From: an uncultured Clostridium sp. | GTDB taxonomy: Bacteria > Bacillota > Clostridia > Lachnospirales > Lachnospiraceae | DNA length: 10,331 nt | Direction of reading: 5' to 3' | NCBI GenBank assembly: GCA_902464345.1 | Contig: CABQJA010000066.1 | Location: forward strand, 1 to 10,331 | In this document: in pieces, positions 7,603-10,331 of the stretch | Layout: every line of letters starts with the position of its first letter | Numbering within the stretch: the first letter of the stretch is position 1 | Position numbers and translations under genes: made by a program | The notes under the pieces: model-generated | What the model was told of the DNA's origin: nothing | The model's database searches: none | Seen by the model: only the letters and a program-made list of their open reading frames with translations

Positions 7603-8375
7603 GCCTCTACCTCCATTACCCGGCGATAGATTTCAAAGAATGCGTCCTCCAAATCCTCCGCCTGATTCTCTTCCAGTGCCTCCTGCAGGGTTCCCTGAAA
7701 TACACAGGAACCGTGAATGATCATTGCCATGCGGTCACACAACTTCTGTGCCTCCGACATAATATGGGTCGATATGATTACCAGCTTTCCCTGTTCCCGC
7801 AGTAATTTCAGATAATCGGTCACTGCCCGTGCGGTAATAATGTCCAGACCATTGGTCGGCTCATCAAATATGACGATCTGCGGATCGTGTGCCAGACTGA
7901 CTGCTATCGATGCCTTCTGCTTCATACCGGTCGACAGCTCCTCAATCCGTTTATTCTCAAACTCCGTAATGCCAAAGTATTCAAACAGTTCCTTGCGTCT
8001 TGTCTCAATCTGTTCCTCCGTCATTCCACGCAGTCTGCCGAAAAACCGGAACAGATATTTCGGACTGAAATGAGGATCCAGCTTCACCTCATTCGTCAGA
8101 AATGCGATTCTTTTCCGTACCTCTTCTCCATCCTTTACCGTGTCCCAGCCGTCCACGGAAATAGTTCCCTCAGTCGGATTCAGTAAGGTGGAAATGCATC
8201 GCAGAAGTGTTGTCTTGCCTGCTCCGTTTGGGCCTAAGATTCCGAAAATCTCTCCGTCCTGTGCCTGCAACGTTACATGACTGACTGCTATTTTTTTATT
8301 TGTCTTTGTCTTCTGTTCTTCCATCTGTCTGCGATTCAGCTTATATACTTTGGTAACATCCTGGATTTCAATCAT
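7599..8375 (-). CDS. natA: ABC transporter ATP-binding protein, NatA-like
   Basis: Cytoplasmic ATPase that should drive the adjacent ABC-2 permease. The 258 aa hold Walker A GPNGAGKT (48-55), signature LSTGMKQK (147-154), Walker B IVIFDEPTNGLD (167-178) and the H-loop histidine H204 in ISTHIMSEAQ. At the Q-loop position the sequence reads FLTNE (92-96), so the usual glutamine appears replaced by N95; similar variants may be normal in this subfamily. I chose the ATG at 8375 because GGAG lies 6 nt before it and the protein then begins MIEIQDVTKVY, a standard ABC start. The frame stays open to a GTG at 8420, but that codon is inside the divIC terminator stem and has no ribosome binding site. Only about 35 nt separate the terminator from this gene, and no clear promoter is visible there. 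Substrate unknown. Confidence 0.88.
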   Translation of the reverse strand: MIEIQDVTKVYKLNRRQMEEQKTKTNKKIAVSHVTLQAQDGEIFGILGPNGAGKTTLLRCISTLLNPTEGTISVDGWDTVKDGEEVRKRIAFLTNEVKLDPHFSPKYLFRFFGRLRGMTEEQIETRRKELFEYFGITEFENKRIEELSTGMKQKASIAVSLAHDPQIVIFDEPTNGLDIITARAVTDYLKLLREQGKLVIISTHIMSEAQKLCDRMAMIIHGSCVFQGTLQEALEENQAEDLEDAFFEIYRRVMEVEA

Positions 8376-8381
8376 AGCGAT

Positions 8382-8385
8382 CTCC
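8382..8385 (-). promoter_or_regulatory. Ribosome binding site fixing the natA start
   Basis: GGAG stands 6 nt before the ATG at 8375 (ACGGAGATCGCT before the start). It decides for this start over the in-frame GTG at 8420, which would add 15 residues without ABC homology and lies within a terminator hairpin. Confidence 0.7.
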
Positions 8386-8409
8386 GTATATCCTTTCTTT
8401 TTGCCTAGT

Positions 8410-8442
8410 AAAAAAGCCACTGCACACTACTTCTGCAATGGC
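8410..8442 (-). terminator. Intrinsic terminator of the rqcP-divIC unit
   Basis: Read on the minus strand, the arm GCCATTGCA (8442-8434) pairs with TGCAGTGGC (8424-8416), nine pairs with one G-U, around a 9-nt loop. Six T follow (8415-8410). The stem starts at the base right after the divIC stop codon (8445-8443). This is a typical Rho-independent terminator and separates the sporulation/division genes from the ABC transporter. Confidence 0.88.
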
Positions 8443-8745
8443 TCATTTCTCATTCGGTTTAATTGTGGTATCACCGGGCTTCACCAGATTTAACAGCCTG
8501 CGGGCAGTCTCTTCAATAAAATCATCTGTCTGCTGATAGGCCTCCTGTTTCTGAAGCTGCTGTGTCCGATTCTCCTCTTCCTGCTTCTTATCTTCCAATA
8601 ATGCAATCTCTTCTTCATTCGCCTGTGCCTGCTGGCTTAAGGAGTGATACTTAACAAAAAGAGCGGCACATAAAATCAGTAGGACAATCGAAATCACAAA
8701 TACGCCTTTACGATAGTTGTGTTTTACCGTGTTTTTTCTACTCAT
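8443..8745 (-). CDS. divIC: Septum formation initiator, DivIC/FtsB family
   Basis: Small bitopic division protein that works with FtsL and DivIB to activate septal wall synthesis. The 100 aa show a short basic cytoplasmic start (MSRKNTVKHNYRKG), one membrane segment (about 14-32), an extracellular coiled coil (about 35-72, rich in Q and E) and the conserved C-terminal region DDFIEETARRLLNLVKPGD (74-92), in which FIEETAR and VKPGD are typical of the family. The ATG at 8745 has AAAGGA 8 nt upstream; an in-frame ATG at 8763 has none, so I prefer the shorter form. The start overlaps the yabQ stop by 8 nt (ATGAGTAG), indicating coupled translation. The gene ends directly at a terminator. Confidence 0.9.
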   Translation of the reverse strand: MSRKNTVKHNYRKGVFVISIVLLILCAALFVKYHSLSQQAQANEEEIALLEDKKQEEENRTQQLQKQEAYQQTDDFIEETARRLLNLVKPGDTTIKPNEK

Positions 8746-9130
8746 TCTTACCTTCCTTTGCATCTGGATTCTTACCCTTTATTGTACTTCGTTTCGACAC
8801 CTTTTTCAATGCTATTTTCACTTTTTCACAGAGGAACCGGGCCCCTCCACACAGATAGGGACTGATTCCCCAGTTATACAGACCGGCTCCGCATGCCATT
8901 CCCAGTAACACATAGATTCGGACCTGCCCCTGCATGTACCGATAAGAAAACGCCAGAACGATACAACCGCATGCCAATCCATATAACAGATCCTCCATTG
9001 CGATCATCCAGACTGCGTGCTTTCTCATGATCCGCAAAAGTCGGAAAAAATCATAATACACCACCAGAAGCATTCCCCAAAAGGCACTGATCAGGAATAC
9101 CTGCAGCTCCTGTTGTATCTCGACCGGCAT
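8738..9130 (-). CDS. yabQ: Spore cortex biosynthesis membrane protein YabQ
   Basis: Sporulation protein needed in Bacillus for making the spore cortex, where it sits in the membranes around the forespore. The 130 aa begin MPVEIQQELQVFLISAFWGM, followed by YYDFFRLLR (25-33), a pattern typical of YabQ. Three membrane segments are visible (about 11-28, 42-63, 69-91), then a basic, hydrophilic tail (103-130). The start is only 3 nt after the yabP stop and no good ribosome binding site is seen, so translation is probably coupled to yabP. The end overlaps divIC. It is shorter than the Bacillus protein but fits clostridial family members. Recognition rests on motif, membrane layout and gene position together. 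Confidence 0.87.
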   Translation of the reverse strand: MPVEIQQELQVFLISAFWGMLLVVYYDFFRLLRIMRKHAVWMIAMEDLLYGLACGCIVLAFSYRYMQGQVRIYVLLGMACGAGLYNWGISPYLCGGARFLCEKVKIALKKVSKRSTIKGKNPDAKEGKNE

Positions 9131-9133
9131 GGA

Positions 9134-9415
9134 TTACCGGAACAGCCTGCCAAATAAACCTCCGGCCGATGCTGGTTCTTTCTTATTTGCATAGTTCAGG
9201 GCATCGATCATTCCATCGATCTCCACTTCACCCTTCTCCAGATTCAGGCTGGTCACATGCAATCCTGTGCCCCGGATCACAAGCAGTCCCAGATCCGTGT
9301 CCAGACTGATCTCTGTTTCATTAAATCCCTGAACCTCCTGAACCCCGGTAATTGTTCCGACACTCCGGTTTAACAGGCTTACCTTCTGCGGTCTTCCACT
9401 GATACGTTCCTCCAT
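9134..9415 (-). CDS. yabP: Sporulation protein YabP
   Basis: Small soluble YabP/YqfC-family protein, made in the mother cell in Bacillus; its biochemical role is not established. The 93 aa show the family layout: HRSV-like opening (KVSLLNRSVGTITGVQEV, 11-28), FNETEISLDTDLGLLVIRGTGL (31-52) and HVTSLNLEKGEVEIDGMIDALNY (53-75), with the conserved C-terminal LFGRLFR (87-93). I place the start at the ATG at 9415, because AAGGAGG lies 7 nt before it; the frame could extend to a TTG at 9439, which has no ribosome binding site and overlaps a promoter element. The gap to rqcP is 51 nt and contains a sigma-E-like promoter. The stop lies 3 nt before yabQ. Confidence 0.92.
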   Translation of the reverse strand: MEERISGRPQKVSLLNRSVGTITGVQEVQGFNETEISLDTDLGLLVIRGTGLHVTSLNLEKGEVEIDGMIDALNYANKKEPASAGGLFGRLFR

Positions 9416-9422
9416 AAAACTC

Positions 9423-9429
9423 CCTCCTT
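9423..9429 (-). promoter_or_regulatory. Ribosome binding site fixing the yabP start
   Basis: AAGGAGG on the minus strand, 7 nt before the ATG at 9415. It rules out the upstream in-frame TTG (9439) as the start and shortens the protein by eight residues compared with the longest frame. Confidence 0.85.
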
Positions 9430-9437
9430 CCCATTGC

Positions 9438-9466
9438 AATATATGAGAAGAGGGCTTTGTTTATGC
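9438..9466 (-). promoter_or_regulatory. Sigma-E-like promoter for yabP-yabQ
   Basis: On the minus strand GCATAAA (9466-9460) and CATATATT (9445-9438) are separated by 14 bp. The Bacillus sigma-E consensus is about KMATATT, 14-15 bp, CATACANT; the -10 here matches 7 of 8 positions and the -35 matches 5 of 7. A start site near 9431 would leave a leader of about 16 nt containing just the AAGGAGG site. It fills exactly the gap between the rqcP stop and yabP, whose Bacillus relative belongs to the sigma-E regulon. The match is seen; activity is inferred. Confidence 0.6.
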
Positions 9467-9706
9467 TTACAGATACCGGAACATTTCCTTCGCTTCTTCC
9501 TTCTTCACAGTCTCAGCTACCTGAGTTACTTCTACCTTCACAGCCTTATTACCGAACTGAATCTCGATAATATCTCCGACCTTTACATCATAAGAAGCTT
9601 TCACAACCTTATCATTGACAACAACCCTTCCTGCATCGCAGGCATCGTTGGCAACGGTTCTTCTTTTAATTAATCTGGATACCTTTAAATATTTATCTAA
9701 TCTCAT
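9467..9706 (-). CDS. rqcP: S4-domain RNA-binding protein RqcP (Hsp15-like)
   Basis: In Bacillus, RqcP (YabO) binds stalled 50S subunits and helps RqcH add alanine tails to unfinished proteins in ribosome-associated quality control. The 79 aa are nearly all S4 domain: MRLDKYLKVSRLIKRRTVAN (1-20), then the conserved GRVVVND (27-33) and KASYDVKVGDIIEI (36-49) that form the RNA-binding fold, with a charged tail. The length and the opening are typical. AAAGGA lies 5 nt before the ATG. It follows hup, as yabO follows hbs or mazG in Bacillus and relatives, but is separated from it by a terminator and a repeat-like element. No clear promoter is visible in the gap. Confidence 0.92.
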   Translation of the reverse strand: MRLDKYLKVSRLIKRRTVANDACDAGRVVVNDKVVKASYDVKVGDIIEIQFGNKAVKVEVTQVAETVKKEEAKEMFRYL

Positions 9707-9729
9707 ATCTGTCCTTTCTTTACTTTGAT

Positions 9730-9822
9730 TCGTTGCTCGCAGACCGGACGAAGCCTGCTTCGCCGGTTATCGCGGCAGTCGCCAAACTCTCATGCAAGCA
9801 TGGACCTTGGCTCGTTGCTCGC
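9730..9822. repeat. Structured intergenic element flanked by 11-bp direct repeats
   Basis: TCGTTGCTCGC occurs at 9730-9740 and again at 9812-9822. Between the copies lie two hairpin modules. The first, 9743-9767, pairs ACCGG-CGAAGC with GCTTCG-CCGGT (11 pairs, one bulged A, tight turn). The second pairs GCCAA (9781-9785) with TTGGC (9807-9811) around the palindrome CATGC-AA-GCATG (9791-9802). The stretch is richer in G+C than the flanking spacers and contains no open frame of note. It looks like a short dispersed repeat or a small MITE-like insertion, or a structured leader ahead of rqcP. No direct identification is possible from one copy. Confidence 0.55.
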
Positions 9823-9828
9823 GTAAAT

Positions 9829-9858
9829 GAGAAAAGACCACCCATAGGTGGTCTTCTC
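9829..9858 (-). terminator. Intrinsic terminator of hup
   Basis: The arms GACCACC and GGTGGTC (9836-9842, 9847-9853) enclose a 4-nt loop. Flanking GAGAA and TTTTCTC can extend the pairing with a small bulge, and the minus strand reads TTTT right after the stem. It lies 25 nt past the hup stop. A second small inverted repeat (TTTCAA/TTGAAA, 9868-9883) sits between the stop and this hairpin. Confidence 0.85.
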
Positions 9859-9883
9859 ATAAACTGATTTCAATTCCTTGAAA

Positions 9884-10159
9884 TTATGCGTTTACCATAT
9901 CCTTTAATGCCTTACCAGCCTTGAACTTAGGAGTCTTGCTAGCTGCAATAGTCAGGGTCTCACCTGTCTGAGGATTTCTGCCTTCACGTGCAGGTCTCTC
10001 AGCTACTTCGAAGGTACCGAAGCCAACTAACTGGATCTTCTCACCCTTCTTTAATTCATCTGCTACAACCTCTGTGAAAGCCTTAACTGCCTTCTCTGCA
10101 TCCTTCTTAGATAATTCTGTCTTTTCAACGATAGCTGCGACTAATTCTGTCTTGTTCAT
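9884..10159 (-). CDS. hup: DNA-binding protein HU (histone-like)
   Basis: Abundant nucleoid protein that binds and bends DNA as a dimer. The 91 aa are standard length for HU. The helical dimerisation half MNKTELVAAIVEKTELSKKDAEKAV is followed by QLVGFGTFEVAERPAREGRNPQTGE (43-67), the DNA-binding beta arm; GRNPQTG (60-66) carries the conserved proline (P63) that inserts between base pairs, and FKAGKALKDMVN (79-90) is the usual C-terminal helix. AGGAGG 9 nt upstream supports the ATG. It has its own strong promoter and terminator, so it is expected to be made at high level as a single-gene transcript. Confidence 0.97.
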   Translation of the reverse strand: MNKTELVAAIVEKTELSKKDAEKAVKAFTEVVADELKKGEKIQLVGFGTFEVAERPAREGRNPQTGETLTIAASKTPKFKAGKALKDMVNA

Positions 10160-10253
10160 CGAAAAAATCCTCCTCTACAAAAAATAATAATCTACTACAC
10201 TTCTATATCAAGTGTCAGTCTTGCCAGCCTTTATAAGGCAACGCCTAAATACA

Positions 10254-10282
10254 TTTATACAATTATCCTCAATATTTGTCAA
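10254..10282 (-). promoter_or_regulatory. Sigma-A promoter of hup
   Basis: On the minus strand a perfect TTGACA (10282-10277) is followed after 17 bp by TATAAA (10259-10254, 5 of 6 matches). Transcription should begin near 10247, giving a leader of about 87 nt. The leader contains a small hairpin (GCCTT/AAGGC, 10227-10239) and ends with GAGGAGG. This is the best vegetative promoter in the window, in keeping with the abundance of HU. Confidence 0.88.
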
Positions 10283-10331
10283 GGAAAAGCTATAAAATTC
10301 CCGGCTTCTTCCCGGTTTTTTTACGTTTTTT

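Noticed and set aside
8376..8420. N-terminal extension of NatA from a GTG at 8420.
   Set aside because: The GTG is in the terminator stem, has no ribosome binding site, and the added residues do not resemble an ABC ATPase start.
10300..10322. CCGG-CTTCTTC-CCGG followed by seven T on the plus strand, resembling a terminator.
   Set aside because: Only four pairs form the stem, and no plus-strand gene precedes it. The same bases may be the coding tail of an upstream minus-strand gene.

Overview
The window is a stretch of chromosome from a Gram-positive, endospore-forming member of the Clostridia, most likely a Lachnospiraceae-type gut bacterium. This rests on the gene content (HU, RqcP, YabP, YabQ, DivIC, SpoIIE, TilS, Hpt, FtsH in that order), the protein sequences, strong GGAGG-type ribosome binding sites and moderate G+C; I cannot name the species. 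All recognised genes lie on the minus strand, so they are read from high to low coordinates.

Layout, in reading order. (1) 10331-9829: a strong sigma-A promoter (TTGACA, 17 bp, TATAAA), the histone-like gene hup and its intrinsic terminator. (2) 9822-9730: a compact intergenic element with two hairpin modules between two copies of an 11-bp direct repeat. (3) 9706-8410: rqcP, yabP, yabQ and divIC, closed by an intrinsic terminator. A good sigma-E-like promoter sits exactly in the gap between rqcP and yabP. (4) 8375-6307: a two-gene ABC exporter (NatA/NatB type), overlapping by ATGA. (5) 6306-6161: a gap with a TATAAT -10 and a -35 placed 21 bp away, the unusual spacing known for Spo0A-activated spoIIE promoters. 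(6) 6160-290: spoIIE, tilS, hpt and ftsH, with gaps or overlaps of 12 nt or less. (7) 289-1: a gene-poor, AT-rich end with a 13-bp perfect hairpin and a run of eight G.

The region largely reproduces the Bacillus subtilis hbs/yabO-yabP-yabQ-divIC ... spoIIE ... tilS-hpt-ftsH order. Housekeeping functions (nucleoid protein, ribosome rescue, division, tRNA-Ile lysidine synthesis, purine salvage, membrane proteolysis) are mixed with sporulation genes (yabP, yabQ, spoIIE). The main departure is the ABC transporter pair between divIC and spoIIE.

I see no CRISPR array, prophage, toxin-antitoxin or clearly new multi-gene system. The most interesting signals are regulatory: two sporulation-type promoters placed where biology predicts them, a structured intergenic repeat-like element, a REP-like hairpin, and essential genes placed 11 nt behind a sporulation gene with no obvious promoter of their own.
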